Source: an uncultured Verrucomicrobiota bacterium
GTDB taxonomy: Bacteria; Verrucomicrobiota; Verrucomicrobiia; Opitutales; Seribacteraceae
DNA: 64,000 bases
Direction of reading: 5' to 3'
Assembly: GCA_902569115.1 (NCBI GenBank)
Contig: CACFTI010000007.1
Location: 18,277-82,276, forward strand
Position numbers and translations under genes: made by a program. Position 1 is the stretch's first letter. Each line of letters opens with the position of its first letter. The notes below the pieces were generated by a model. The model was not told where the DNA came from, ran no database searches, and was given only the letters and a program-made list of their open reading frames with translations. Shown here in pieces: positions 39,034 through 48,495 of this stretch.

Positions 39034-40515
39034 TTACCAGTCGTCGGTGCGGAATGGACCGGCAGGTAGACCGTCGATGTTGTAAAGATTGGCGTCCGCT
39101 GGGTTCATGGTGAAGGCGTAGCGGGCAGCGACGGGTGTTTTCACATTTTTAGAACTTAGGACCACCTTATCACCCACAATCTTAGCATCCGCCCAGTGCC
39201 ATTTTTTATCAGCACCGGCGATGGAAAAGTGTTTCAGGTTTCCCTTATCCTGCTGCGTGGGATCAAGACCGACTTTTTTACCGACCATCAGTCCCTGCCC
39301 AACATTATTGAAGGTGACATGAATCTTATTTCCTTTGATTTCATGGCCTGAATAGAGCGGACCGGAAGCAACCATATGCTTTTTACCATAGGTCTGATTG
39401 AGTGCCCATTGAGCGAGGCGTCCACCCACATCCTGTTTATTCTTTGGATGGATATCATTGGGATTGTGAGCATCAGCCAAATCAATAATCACTGCCATAC
39501 CGGTATGTTTCAGATCGAGGGCTTGGGTTTGTGCTTCTCTTAATCTTGCCCATCCGTCCCCACCTTCGGGTCTGGATTCTTCCTTACTGGCATCCTTAAT
39601 ATCCATCACATTGGGTTTTCTGAAGTTGCACAACTGCACCCAGTAGAACCCAAGGTCAGGGTTTTGAAAGGCTTTTCTCCACCCTTTGACGAGAGCGTGT
39701 TTCTTCTGATAATAAGTGACTCCCTCATTACCATTGGATTCTCCCTGATACCAGATGGCTCCGCGCATGGCGTAGGGGGTAAGCGGGTGAACCATAGAAT
39801 TGTAAATGGCAGAGGGAGTACCTCCTCCAACTTTTGTGTCCTTGGTATAGGCAGCCACATTTTTGGCCTGTTCGGAAAGTTCAGGAACGGATTTAAAACC
39901 GTCGAGGGTGGTCCAGGGTTCGATTTTGGTGCCTCCCCAGTTGGATCCAATTAAACCAACCGGTACACCGAGGGAAAGATGAATGCGGCGACCAAAGTAA
40001 TAACCCGTGGCACTAAATTTGGCAACGGAGTCCGATGAGCAAACCTGCCAGGAACCCTTGCCTTCCCGTTGTGGTAAAGGGTGCACAGTATGACCCGGGA
40101 CATCAAAAAGTCTTATTTTCGAGTAGTTAGCCTTGGCGATTTCTTCCTGTGGGTTGGCACATTGGCGAACATGCCATTCCATGTTTGATTGACCTGAACA
40201 GATCCAGACCTCCCCGACCAACACATTCTCGAGTTTAATCTCGTTGTTTCCTTTTATCGTAAGCACGGAAGGCGAAGCGTTGGCTTTCAGTTTGTTGAGT
40301 TTGACCATCCATTCTCCATGTTTGCCGACTGTGGTCTCTTTCTTTTGTCCGGCAAAGGTGACGGTTACTTTTTCACCCGCATCCCCCCATCCCCAGATGG
40401 GTACCTGCATATCCCTTTGCAGAACCATGTGGGAATTGATAACTGCAGGAAGGCGTACGGCGTATGCACTGATGGAACAAGCAAGTGCGAGAAGAAAAAT
40501 AGACAATCTTTGCAT
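39034..40515 (-). CDS. Sialate O-acetylesterase-like protein
   Basis: VINSHMVLQRDMQVPIWGWGDAGEKVTV, WICSGQSNMEWHV, GAIWYQGESN; start re-placed at MQRLSIFLLALACS. Confidence 0.92.
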   Translation of the reverse strand: MQRLSIFLLALACSISAYAVRLPAVINSHMVLQRDMQVPIWGWGDAGEKVTVTFAGQKKETTVGKHGEWMVKLNKLKANASPSVLTIKGNNEIKLENVLVGEVWICSGQSNMEWHVRQCANPQEEIAKANYSKIRLFDVPGHTVHPLPQREGKGSWQVCSSDSVAKFSATGYYFGRRIHLSLGVPVGLIGSNWGGTKIEPWTTLDGFKSVPELSEQAKNVAAYTKDTKVGGGTPSAIYNSMVHPLTPYAMRGAIWYQGESNGNEGVTYYQKKHALVKGWRKAFQNPDLGFYWVQLCNFRKPNVMDIKDASKEESRPEGGDGWARLREAQTQALDLKHTGMAVIIDLADAHNPNDIHPKNKQDVGGRLAQWALNQTYGKKHMVASGPLYSGHEIKGNKIHVTFNNVGQGLMVGKKVGLDPTQQDKGNLKHFSIAGADKKWHWADAKIVGDKVVLSSKNVKTPVAARYAFTMNPADANLYNIDGLPAGPFRTDDW

Positions 40516-40622
40516 ATTAATAAAGGTGGGTTTGAGTTTATAAAAGGGTATCACCACCAAATGAACTGAGAAACCCCTGATCAATCTCAAAATAGAATCC
40601 TGAGAGAATAAAATTTAGGAAC

Positions 40623-42146
40623 TTAGCTCTTTTTTCCCTTTGAGTCTTTGCTTGCCACTTTTATTTGCAGGGGCTCGGGGGGAGTGTTCTTAAGCAGGCG
40701 ATTCAAAGTATAAACGATATAGTTATTGCTTAGCTTGTCTCCACTTGAGGAGGTAAGGTTTTGGACCGTAACCTCGTGAATGTGCCAGGCTTTGAGTTCT
40801 GCGAGTTCAACCTCTATCGTTTTAGCATCTTTGGATATATGAATTGCGGATATTTCCACTTTGGTTTCATCGGATCGCGGGGAACCGTAAGCTTCCCGGT
40901 ATTCATAAAAGTATCGGGAAAAGGGCCAGGTTTCCTTTTTCGCCCCAATCTCACGATTGACCGGTTTGGTAAAAGTAAACTTAAATCCCTTTTCCTGTAA
41001 TTCCATATTTTGGATTTCAAAGGGAGTTTTGCCATTCCAGGAAATTTGTTGGATGCCTTCTCCTCCGGCCCAGGTATGCTTAGTCTGACCCACAAAAAGA
41101 CTGCCGTCCGGCGCCCAGTCCATCCGGTTACATCCGCGACCCAGGGGAGATCCATCGAAGAAAGGAACGCATGCTCCCTGTAATTCTCCTCCAACTTTTT
41201 CAAGCATGACCCGCATGATCCGGGGGCGGTTCATTTCTCCAACGAGAAGTTGACCGGTGAATGGGCCCATTTTCGCCCGGGGAGTGATCGCGAGCACTTT
41301 GGTGGGCGAATTAGCCATGGTTCCGTGAGGGAAGACCACGCAGGCTCGGGACCGCATTTTGGCAAGTTTCTCGACCGGTGTGTCCACGGGTGTGCCCTCA
41401 AAACCCTCCTTCCAGGCAAGGCTGGCCGCGTGTCCATAGAAATGATCCTTCTGTACATGGAAAAGCTTGCTTGAGCCTACCCAGTCGCCCTGGTTGTCGG
41501 TGACAAATAAATTTCCATTTAGGTCGAACCCAAGTCCATTGGGTGTGCGGTGACCGTAGCTCCAGGGGATGGTTTTTCCCTCGGTGGTGAGCTTCATGAT
41601 ACATCCGCGGTAGGGGGCCGATGAATGCATCCGGCCGGGGCGTCCTCGCTCGTTGAAAGTTCCCCGTGTGATGGTGCGCACGCCGTCTCCTCTGGATCCT
41701 GTTCCCAAAGCGAAGAAGTAATTTCCCTGCTTGTCTCGAACGGGGGTGAAGTTGAATTCATGATAATTTCCCGACATTCCAAAATGATCAGTAATCACGG
41801 CAAAATCGTCTGCCTTGCCATCGCCGTCTGTATCCCGAACCCGGGTGAGTTCGGGACGTTGGGTCACGATAAGTTCAGAGTTGGAGAGGGCGATCACACC
41901 GAGGGGGTTATGCAGACCCTCCGCAAATAATTCCCATGATTCAGTTTTCAAATCCCGAAAAAAGATTTCTCCGCTGGGCAGGCAAACGACTAATTTTCCA
42001 TTCGGGAGAAAGGTTAGACCATCGATTTGAAAATTTTTATACTTGGTGGGCGGGGCAGGAATATTGGTTACCGAGTACTGGGGGGCCGTGGCTCCTGGCA
42101 TTGAGGTTGTCCAGAAGATGAAAATAAAGGTAAAAAAAGATTTCAT
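40623..42146 (-). CDS. PQQ/sorbosone dehydrogenase-like beta-propeller protein
   Basis: IDGLTFLPNGKLVVCLPSGEIF, ELTRVRDTDGDGKADDF, PWSYGHRTPNGLGFDLNGNLFVTDNQGDWVGSSKLFHV. Confidence 0.85.
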   Translation of the reverse strand: MKSFFTFIFIFWTTSMPGATAPQYSVTNIPAPPTKYKNFQIDGLTFLPNGKLVVCLPSGEIFFRDLKTESWELFAEGLHNPLGVIALSNSELIVTQRPELTRVRDTDGDGKADDFAVITDHFGMSGNYHEFNFTPVRDKQGNYFFALGTGSRGDGVRTITRGTFNERGRPGRMHSSAPYRGCIMKLTTEGKTIPWSYGHRTPNGLGFDLNGNLFVTDNQGDWVGSSKLFHVQKDHFYGHAASLAWKEGFEGTPVDTPVEKLAKMRSRACVVFPHGTMANSPTKVLAITPRAKMGPFTGQLLVGEMNRPRIMRVMLEKVGGELQGACVPFFDGSPLGRGCNRMDWAPDGSLFVGQTKHTWAGGEGIQQISWNGKTPFEIQNMELQEKGFKFTFTKPVNREIGAKKETWPFSRYFYEYREAYGSPRSDETKVEISAIHISKDAKTIEVELAELKAWHIHEVTVQNLTSSSGDKLSNNYIVYTLNRLLKNTPPEPLQIKVASKDSKGKKS

Positions 42147-43309
42147 TAGTTGGTCTCCTCAACGGGTGTAATTAAGACGGAAAAATGGCTGGAATCTTTG
42201 GCGGAAAGTAGGAGTTTCCCATCCGGTTTACTTTTTCCCTGATCGCAATTTATCGAAGCAAATGCAGATGGAGTGAGTTGCAAAACGGCTTCAGTGGGAG
42301 GGGAAATGGTGAAAGTTCGCACGATTCCAGTTTTCTTATCATTCATACCAATGAGTTCAGTGATCGTATGTTCACCCAGTGAATACCTAAACTTTGGGTA
42401 GCCTTCGACGAGTTGGTATCCCAGGAATGAAGGTGTTTCTTTCAATCCTTTCAGGCGAATCGGAAAGTCGTCCGCCTGAGATGTGTCGTAAATGGGCTTT
42501 TGCATATTGGTTTTGGAGAGTTCATCAAACGATTCATCCTCGAGCAGGGTGGTTCGGGCACGATAGTACGGGGTGCCATTGAATTCCGCTACCGGTTTTC
42601 CATTGCTGGACCAATGGGCCTGATTGGATTTTATAAATCCCCCCTTCGTCCATACATAGCGTAAACGGCACTCGCCCGCATCCCAGCAAAAGTAATGATT
42701 TCCCGGTAAGGCCACCGCAAAAGCAGCCGGTGACGCTCCGGGCATGAAAGTACGGTAAATGACCGGCCTGGTTATCTCCGTGAGAGTATCATCGAAGGTG
42801 GGAGTAAAGGTACCGTTCTTCTTGCTGTATTTTTTATCGAATGGAAATTTTTTCAGCAGGGTTTGCGGAGTGAACACATCCTGAGATAATTCCCTGCGTG
42901 CTTTGGCGACTTCTTCTTTACTGACCAAATCCTCCTGATTACCCCAGGCATTGTTTACATAGCTGAGAATGTAAGCAAGTTTCTCGTCGTCGAATAACAG
43001 TTGGGGTGGCATCGCGGCGTAATATTTCTTGCCGTTTACTTGGATGGGGCCGGCCAATCCGCGAAGAGAAATAGCAATGGATCTGTCTGAGCCTTCCTTG
43101 AGCCAGTCACTTCCGGCAAGGGGCGGAATATTTCCTTTTTGTCCTTTGCCGTCGGCCATATGGCAGGCAACACAGGAGCCGGCTCCATTGTAGAGTTCTT
43201 TGCCTTTCCTGAGGATTTCGTCCCGAGATTCTGCGGACAGGCTGGAGCAAACTCCGGATAATAAAAGAAAGAGAAAAAAAGAAAGATGAGGATTCATGGA
43301 AAGGTTCAA
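42146..43309 (-). CDS. Cytochrome c domain protein
   Basis: Signal peptide; GKELYNGAGSCVACHMADGKGQKGNIPPLAGSDWL; AAMPPQLLFDDEKLAYILSYVNNAWGN; 1-bp overlap with the downstream dehydrogenase. Confidence 0.88.
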   Translation of the reverse strand: MNLSMNPHLSFFLFLLLSGVCSSLSAESRDEILRKGKELYNGAGSCVACHMADGKGQKGNIPPLAGSDWLKEGSDRSIAISLRGLAGPIQVNGKKYYAAMPPQLLFDDEKLAYILSYVNNAWGNQEDLVSKEEVAKARRELSQDVFTPQTLLKKFPFDKKYSKKNGTFTPTFDDTLTEITRPVIYRTFMPGASPAAFAVALPGNHYFCWDAGECRLRYVWTKGGFIKSNQAHWSSNGKPVAEFNGTPYYRARTTLLEDESFDELSKTNMQKPIYDTSQADDFPIRLKGLKETPSFLGYQLVEGYPKFRYSLGEHTITELIGMNDKKTGIVRTFTISPPTEAVLQLTPSAFASINCDQGKSKPDGKLLLSAKDSSHFSVLITPVEETN

Positions 43310-43383
43310 GGTTACTATCGCTTGCTATACATGTGTAAACCTTCATTCAAAACAAAAGTCCGGTAAAATGCAAAAAATTGAAT

Positions 43384-43887
43384 TTAGTCGGGTAGGGAAT
43401 CCTTCTTCTGGTCGCGATCCAGGTTTTCCTGAATCCAATGGGCCAGGGTGCCGCTTCCCATGCCATAACCACCGGGGAGCGGTCGTAAATCGCGGGTTTG
43501 TCTTTTGGGAGGATCGCCCCAGTGCTTGGGGAACGGTTTTCTTTTACCGGGTTTGGCATGGGGTCGTTTTTGTTTGGCAGGTTTCTTAAGAGCTTTTTTC
43601 CCGTACAACATTTTGTAGACCTCCTCGGCTGTGCGTCTTTGTCCGGTGCTTTCATTGAACCAGGGACTCCCCCCGAGAAACATGATGCCTTCCGGGAGCT
43701 TTTTACCTTTTGCCACCCACTCATCGAAGGTGGGGATGTTTTCTTTTTCAGAAGCTTTTTGACTTTGATTGGAATCGTCTCTCTTTGTGTGAGATTCGAC
43801 TGGTGCATTTCCTGGTCCCGGATTGTCCGCCAATAGGATCAGAGCTCCGAGTACAAGGATGGATAAAAAAATCGAGTTCAAGGTCAT
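43384..43887 (-). CDS. Hypothetical membrane-anchored protein, Pro/Lys-rich linker and motif-like C-terminus
   Basis: N-terminal hydrophobic helix; KGKKLPEGIMFLGGSPWFNESTGQRRTAEEVYKMLYG; FPKHWGDPPKRQTRDLRPLPGGYGMGSGTLAHWIQENLDRD. Confidence 0.75.
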   Translation of the reverse strand: MTLNSIFLSILVLGALILLADNPGPGNAPVESHTKRDDSNQSQKASEKENIPTFDEWVAKGKKLPEGIMFLGGSPWFNESTGQRRTAEEVYKMLYGKKALKKPAKQKRPHAKPGKRKPFPKHWGDPPKRQTRDLRPLPGGYGMGSGTLAHWIQENLDRDQKKDSLPD

Positions 43888-43967
43888 CAGGATAGCATTC
43901 TTAAACCAAGACGAATTTTCAACTTCTAAAGCTTGTCGATTCTTGGCCCGCTCTTTAAGCCTTAGGC

Positions 43968-45362
43968 ATGAACATACTCATAATTTCAGTCATTGTATGC
44001 TTGCTCTCTCATTTATTTGCAGCAGACCGTCCAAATTTTCTGATCATTTTGGCAGACGACTGTACTTACAACGACCTGCCTCTTTACGGCGGCAAAAATG
44101 CAAAGACCCCAAATATCGATAAGTTGGCAACCGAAGGCCTGACCTTTACTCGTGCCTTTGTGTCTTCCTCAATGTGCCAACCCTGTCGGGCGGAATTATA
44201 TTCCGGATTATATCCGATGGGGAACGGATGTGCCTGGAATCACTCTGGATGCCGTCCGGATATTCAAGGCATGCCGCAGATCTTGGGGAACCTTGGATAT
44301 CGGGTTGGGCTCGCCGGTAAAACCCATATTCGTCCGGCGGAAGTTTTTCCCTTTGAGAAAGTGGATGGCTTTGACAAAAGTTGCGTGCGTAATCCCACGC
44401 TTGCTCACGATTTAGGGCCAGTGGAACAATTTATGGGCCGGGATAAGGCTGAACCCTTCTGTTTGATTATTGCGCTGACTGAACCACATGTCCCGTGGGT
44501 AATGGGAGATCCTTCGCAATATCCGCCTGATAAGATTAAGCTTCCGCCGAATATTGCGGATACCCAAAGAACTCGGGAAGATTTTTCCAAATACCTGGCC
44601 GAGATCACCTACATGGATGGCCAAGTGGGCGAAATCCTTGATTCATTGAAAAAGTGCGGAAAGGCTAACGATACACTGGTACTCTTTACTTCCGAACAGG
44701 GATCTCAGTTCCCCGGGTGCAAATGGACAACCTGGAATACCGGACTGCACACCGCACTGATTGCCCGCTTTCCGCAAAAGGTGAAAAAAGAAATCCGAAC
44801 GGACGCTTTGATTCAGTTCGCGGATGTCTTACCCACTCTTGTGGATTTAGCAGGCGGTGAGGCCGAGGGAATGGACGGCTCGAGTTTTGCACCTGTGCTT
44901 ATGGGGAAATCGGGTTCGCATCGGAAGTATGTTTATGGAATGCACAATAATTTCCCGGAGGGGCCTCCTTACCCAACTCGTACCATTTCGGATGGCACCC
45001 ATCGTCTCATTCTTAACCTCACTCCAGACGAACTATTTATTGAAAAGCATTTGATGGGATTAAAAGGGAACGCGGTATTGAACAATCCCTATTGGGCAAC
45101 CTGGGTCCGTGACTCCTGGGAAAAGCCAGCCATTTATAAATTGGTCAAGCGTTACCAGAGCCGACCGCCGGTCAGCTTTTATAATACAGCGAAGGATCCC
45201 TATGAAATGAATGACCTGGCCGGTATGCCAAAATTTCAAAAAAAGATTAAGGAGATGAGGAAAGAACTGGAGGCATGGATGAAGAGGGAGGGAGACCCGG
45301 GAGTCTTGCTCGATTCCTCGGAAGCTCATCAGGCAGCTAAATCCGGAAAGCATCTCTTCTAA
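43968..45362 (+). CDS. Sulfatase (CQPCR active-site motif)
   Basis: NFLIILADDCTYNDLPLYGGKNAKTPNIDKLATEG; SSMCQPCRAELYSG; FTSEQGSQ. Confidence 0.92.
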   Translation: MNILIISVIVCLLSHLFAADRPNFLIILADDCTYNDLPLYGGKNAKTPNIDKLATEGLTFTRAFVSSSMCQPCRAELYSGLYPMGNGCAWNHSGCRPDIQGMPQILGNLGYRVGLAGKTHIRPAEVFPFEKVDGFDKSCVRNPTLAHDLGPVEQFMGRDKAEPFCLIIALTEPHVPWVMGDPSQYPPDKIKLPPNIADTQRTREDFSKYLAEITYMDGQVGEILDSLKKCGKANDTLVLFTSEQGSQFPGCKWTTWNTGLHTALIARFPQKVKKEIRTDALIQFADVLPTLVDLAGGEAEGMDGSSFAPVLMGKSGSHRKYVYGMHNNFPEGPPYPTRTISDGTHRLILNLTPDELFIEKHLMGLKGNAVLNNPYWATWVRDSWEKPAIYKLVKRYQSRPPVSFYNTAKDPYEMNDLAGMPKFQKKIKEMRKELEAWMKREGDPGVLLDSSEAHQAAKSGKHLF

Positions 45363-45423
45363 ATTAAATCTTGAACAATGAAAACTTTTCATGGTCAAAG
45401 ATCATGATTGGTAAAATAAAGTT

Positions 45424-46146
45424 ATGAATAAATCTATTTTGATTCCTGTTTCCGTGGTGGTCGGGCTCATCGCAGCCGCCACCATTATTTCCAAGCCCTG
45501 GGTTACTATCCAGCATGCCGAGCCGATTATGGTGAAGGGATATGCGGAGCGAGAGGTCAGGGCCGATCAGGGAAGCCTGACTGTGCGAATTTCGGAAGAG
45601 GGTGCGGATAATGGAGAAGCCTACGAAAAAGCAGGAAACTCCCTCGAAACGGTACGCAAACTTATTGGAGATACATTGGGAGAAGAGGCAGAGTTGGTGG
45701 AATTGTCATCTTCCCTGAGTGAAACGAAAAAGCTGAATGAAAAAGGAAACCGGACCAATGAGGTCGATTATGTCACTGCTACCCGTAGTCTTCGGGTAAA
45801 CAGTTCGCAGGTCGAGAAGCTTAAGGTCATGTCCCGGCAACTGTATGATCTTAATGGAGAGGGCATAAGGCTCACTTTGAGTGGACCTGAGTTTTTCGTC
45901 TCTAAATTGGACGAGGTAAAGATCGACCTGATGCAGAGAGCCACTCAGAACGGGAGAGAAAGAGCCGAAATTATGGCTGAAAGTTCGGGAGAGAACCTGG
46001 GTTCACTTGTTTCCGCGCGACAGGGTGTTATCCAGATCACCAAGCCGAATTCCACCCGTACTTCCAGTTATGGGATTTATGATACGGAGACCATTGAAAA
46101 AGTGGTGAAGTTGGTGGTCACCCTCGAGTTCAAAATCGGAAAGTAA
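45424..46146 (+). CDS. SIMPL (DUF541) domain protein
   Basis: IMVKGYAEREVRADQGSLTVRISEEGADNGEAYEKAG; LMQRATQNGRERAEIMAESSGENLGSLVSARQGVIQI. Confidence 0.85.
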   Translation: MNKSILIPVSVVVGLIAAATIISKPWVTIQHAEPIMVKGYAEREVRADQGSLTVRISEEGADNGEAYEKAGNSLETVRKLIGDTLGEEAELVELSSSLSETKKLNEKGNRTNEVDYVTATRSLRVNSSQVEKLKVMSRQLYDLNGEGIRLTLSGPEFFVSKLDEVKIDLMQRATQNGRERAEIMAESSGENLGSLVSARQGVIQITKPNSTRTSSYGIYDTETIEKVVKLVVTLEFKIGK

Positions 46147-46243
46147 AACTCCTTTTGTATCCCAATGAGAATATAAGGTAACCTATTTCTTTCTCATTGC
46201 CTTTGGTTGAAACTTTCCTCTCTTTGGTAAGTTTTAACCTCAT

Positions 46244-47764
46244 ATGAAAGCTCATTATTTCCTTACATCCCTGTACTCTCTTGGCTTGTTTCTTCTAGGC
46301 AACTTATACGGTGAAGAAAAGAAGCCACTCAATTTACTCCTCATCACCGTGGATGATATGAGTTGTGATTCTGTTGGGGTCTACGGATGTGAACTGGAAG
46401 GAACCACTCCGGTGATGGATCGTCTTGCATCCCAGTCCCTGCGGTTTGATTACGCCCATGTCACCGTGGGGAATTGTAATCCCTGTCGGAATGTGATGTT
46501 TTCCGGATTGATCTCCCATAACAATAAAGTGGAAGGTTTCTATAAAGTTACCGACCCGGGCTGGCCACACATGGTGGATCTTTTAAAAGATGCCGGCTAT
46601 TATGCCGGGATTCGTGGAAAGGTGACTCATTCCAGTCCTTATCAGCCCTATGACTGGGACGAGGATCTTACTACTTTGGAGGATGGTTCCAAGGCTCACA
46701 TCAAAGATGCCAAGTCTTATGGCGAATCCACCGCCCGTGGAATCGCTAACGCCAAGAAGCAGGGAAAGCCCTTCTTTTTGTCAGTGAATATTTCAGATCC
46801 ACACAAACCCTTTTGGTCACAGGTACGGGGAGGAGGGGAAGACCCTTATCAACCGAGCCGTATCTTTACTGCGGATGAAGTGCCGGTTCCAGGGTTCCTT
46901 TTTGAGGACGAGGCGGTTCGCGAGGAGCTTGCCCTTTATTACAGCAGTGTGCGCCGTGCGGATGACTGCCTGAACCAAGTTCTCAGAGCCCTGAAGAAAA
47001 GTGGGGAGTGGGAAAACACCATGATCGTTTTTCTTTCCGATCATGGGATGCCTCTTCCTTTTGCGAAGACTCAGCTTTACCATCATAGCACGCGGACGCC
47101 CCTGATGGTTCGGATCCCCGGTGTCACCAAGGATGGCAGGGTAGATAAAAGACATATGGTATCCGTATTGGATTTGTTACCTACGGTTATGGATGCATTG
47201 GGCGTTGAAAAACCGTCCCGGTTGGACGGTCGCTCCTTTTATCCGATTCTGAAAGGGGAGAAGCAGGCTGACCGAGATTTTATCATCAAGCAATACCACG
47301 AGAATTCAGGACGTTCTAGAGATCCGATGCGTGCCATACAGACCAAGACCCACTTGTATCTTTTCAATCCCTGGTCAAATGGGGAACGCATTTTTGCGAC
47401 TGCCACCAATGGAACGGTTACCTGTAAAAGGATGATTGAATTAGCCAAGAATGATAAAGCAATGAATGAGAGGCTGAATCTCTATCGCTACCGGGTTCCA
47501 CAGGAACTTTATCAAGTCAAAAGAGACCCGGACTGCCTGCAGAATTTGATCGATTCTTCCAATAATCAGGAAGTCAAAAATAAATTACAAAAACTTTTGG
47601 AAGAGTGGATGGTGAAGACTGGAGATCCGATTCTTGAATGTTTTCGTAAAAGGGAAGATCCCGCGTTTGTGGAGGCATATGTTCAGAAATTGGAATCCGA
47701 GTCAGAGGCTCGAAGAAAAGCCAGTGCTCCAAAGCCCAAAATAAAGAAGAAAAAGAAGTCCTAG
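46244..47764 (+). CDS. Sulfatase (CNPCR active-site motif)
   Basis: NLLLITVDDMSCDSVGVYGCELEGTTPVMDRLA; GNCNPCRNVMFSG; VFLSDHGMPLPFAKTQLYHHSTRTPLMVR. Confidence 0.92.
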   Translation: MKAHYFLTSLYSLGLFLLGNLYGEEKKPLNLLLITVDDMSCDSVGVYGCELEGTTPVMDRLASQSLRFDYAHVTVGNCNPCRNVMFSGLISHNNKVEGFYKVTDPGWPHMVDLLKDAGYYAGIRGKVTHSSPYQPYDWDEDLTTLEDGSKAHIKDAKSYGESTARGIANAKKQGKPFFLSVNISDPHKPFWSQVRGGGEDPYQPSRIFTADEVPVPGFLFEDEAVREELALYYSSVRRADDCLNQVLRALKKSGEWENTMIVFLSDHGMPLPFAKTQLYHHSTRTPLMVRIPGVTKDGRVDKRHMVSVLDLLPTVMDALGVEKPSRLDGRSFYPILKGEKQADRDFIIKQYHENSGRSRDPMRAIQTKTHLYLFNPWSNGERIFATATNGTVTCKRMIELAKNDKAMNERLNLYRYRVPQELYQVKRDPDCLQNLIDSSNNQEVKNKLQKLLEEWMVKTGDPILECFRKREDPAFVEAYVQKLESESEARRKASAPKPKIKKKKKS

Positions 47765-47779
47765 TCCGAATTTATTATC

Positions 47780-48490
47780 ATGAGAGCCTTACTTTCACTG
47801 ACCTGCGTTTTCATATTCTCTTTCACTGTGCTAGCGGATGACCACGGCAAGCATTTGTTTATTTTGTCGGGTCAGTCGAATATGCAGGGACACCGACCGG
47901 ACGAGGCTTTCACTCCGATGGTTGAAAAAGCACTTGGTAAAGAAAAGGTAATTGTCGTGCAGGATGCGCTTGGAGGCCAACCGATTCATCGGTGGTGGCA
48001 AGAATGGAAGGACCCAAAGGGGGAAAAGCCTAATCAGAGTGGTGATCTTTATGACCGTTTGATGGGGAAGGTAAATGCGGCGATCGAAGGGCAAAAGATT
48101 AAAACGATCTGTTTTGTTTGGATGCAGGGAGAACGGGATGCGAAGATGGGGTGGGGCAAACTTTATGAAAAAGCCCTGCTCGGTTTGCATGCTCAGCTGG
48201 CCAAGGATTTGAAATGGAAAAAGAATGATCTTGGCTTCGTGATTGGGCGGCTGAGTGATTTTGATATAAGCAATAAGCGGTATCCTCACTGGACAATGGT
48301 TCGTGAGGCACAGGAGCGGGTGGCGAATTCAAATAAGAATTTCTTCCTCGTGAATACGGATGATCTGAATGATGGGCTTAGCCGAAAAGGGAAAGCGATA
48401 AAAGACGATCTTCATTATTCCGCTGAAGGCTACAAGGAACTGGGCAGGCGTTTTGCCAAGTTTTGTCTTACGATAGCGAATCAGAAATAG
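47780..48490 (+). CDS. SASA-domain (sialate O-acetylesterase-like) carbohydrate esterase
   Basis: Signal peptide; HLFILSGQSNMQGHRPDEAF; FVWMQGERDAKMGWG; DDLHYSAEGYKELGRRFA. Confidence 0.87.
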   Translation: MRALLSLTCVFIFSFTVLADDHGKHLFILSGQSNMQGHRPDEAFTPMVEKALGKEKVIVVQDALGGQPIHRWWQEWKDPKGEKPNQSGDLYDRLMGKVNAAIEGQKIKTICFVWMQGERDAKMGWGKLYEKALLGLHAQLAKDLKWKKNDLGFVIGRLSDFDISNKRYPHWTMVREAQERVANSNKNFFLVNTDDLNDGLSRKGKAIKDDLHYSAEGYKELGRRFAKFCLTIANQK

Positions 48491-48495
48491 GTACC

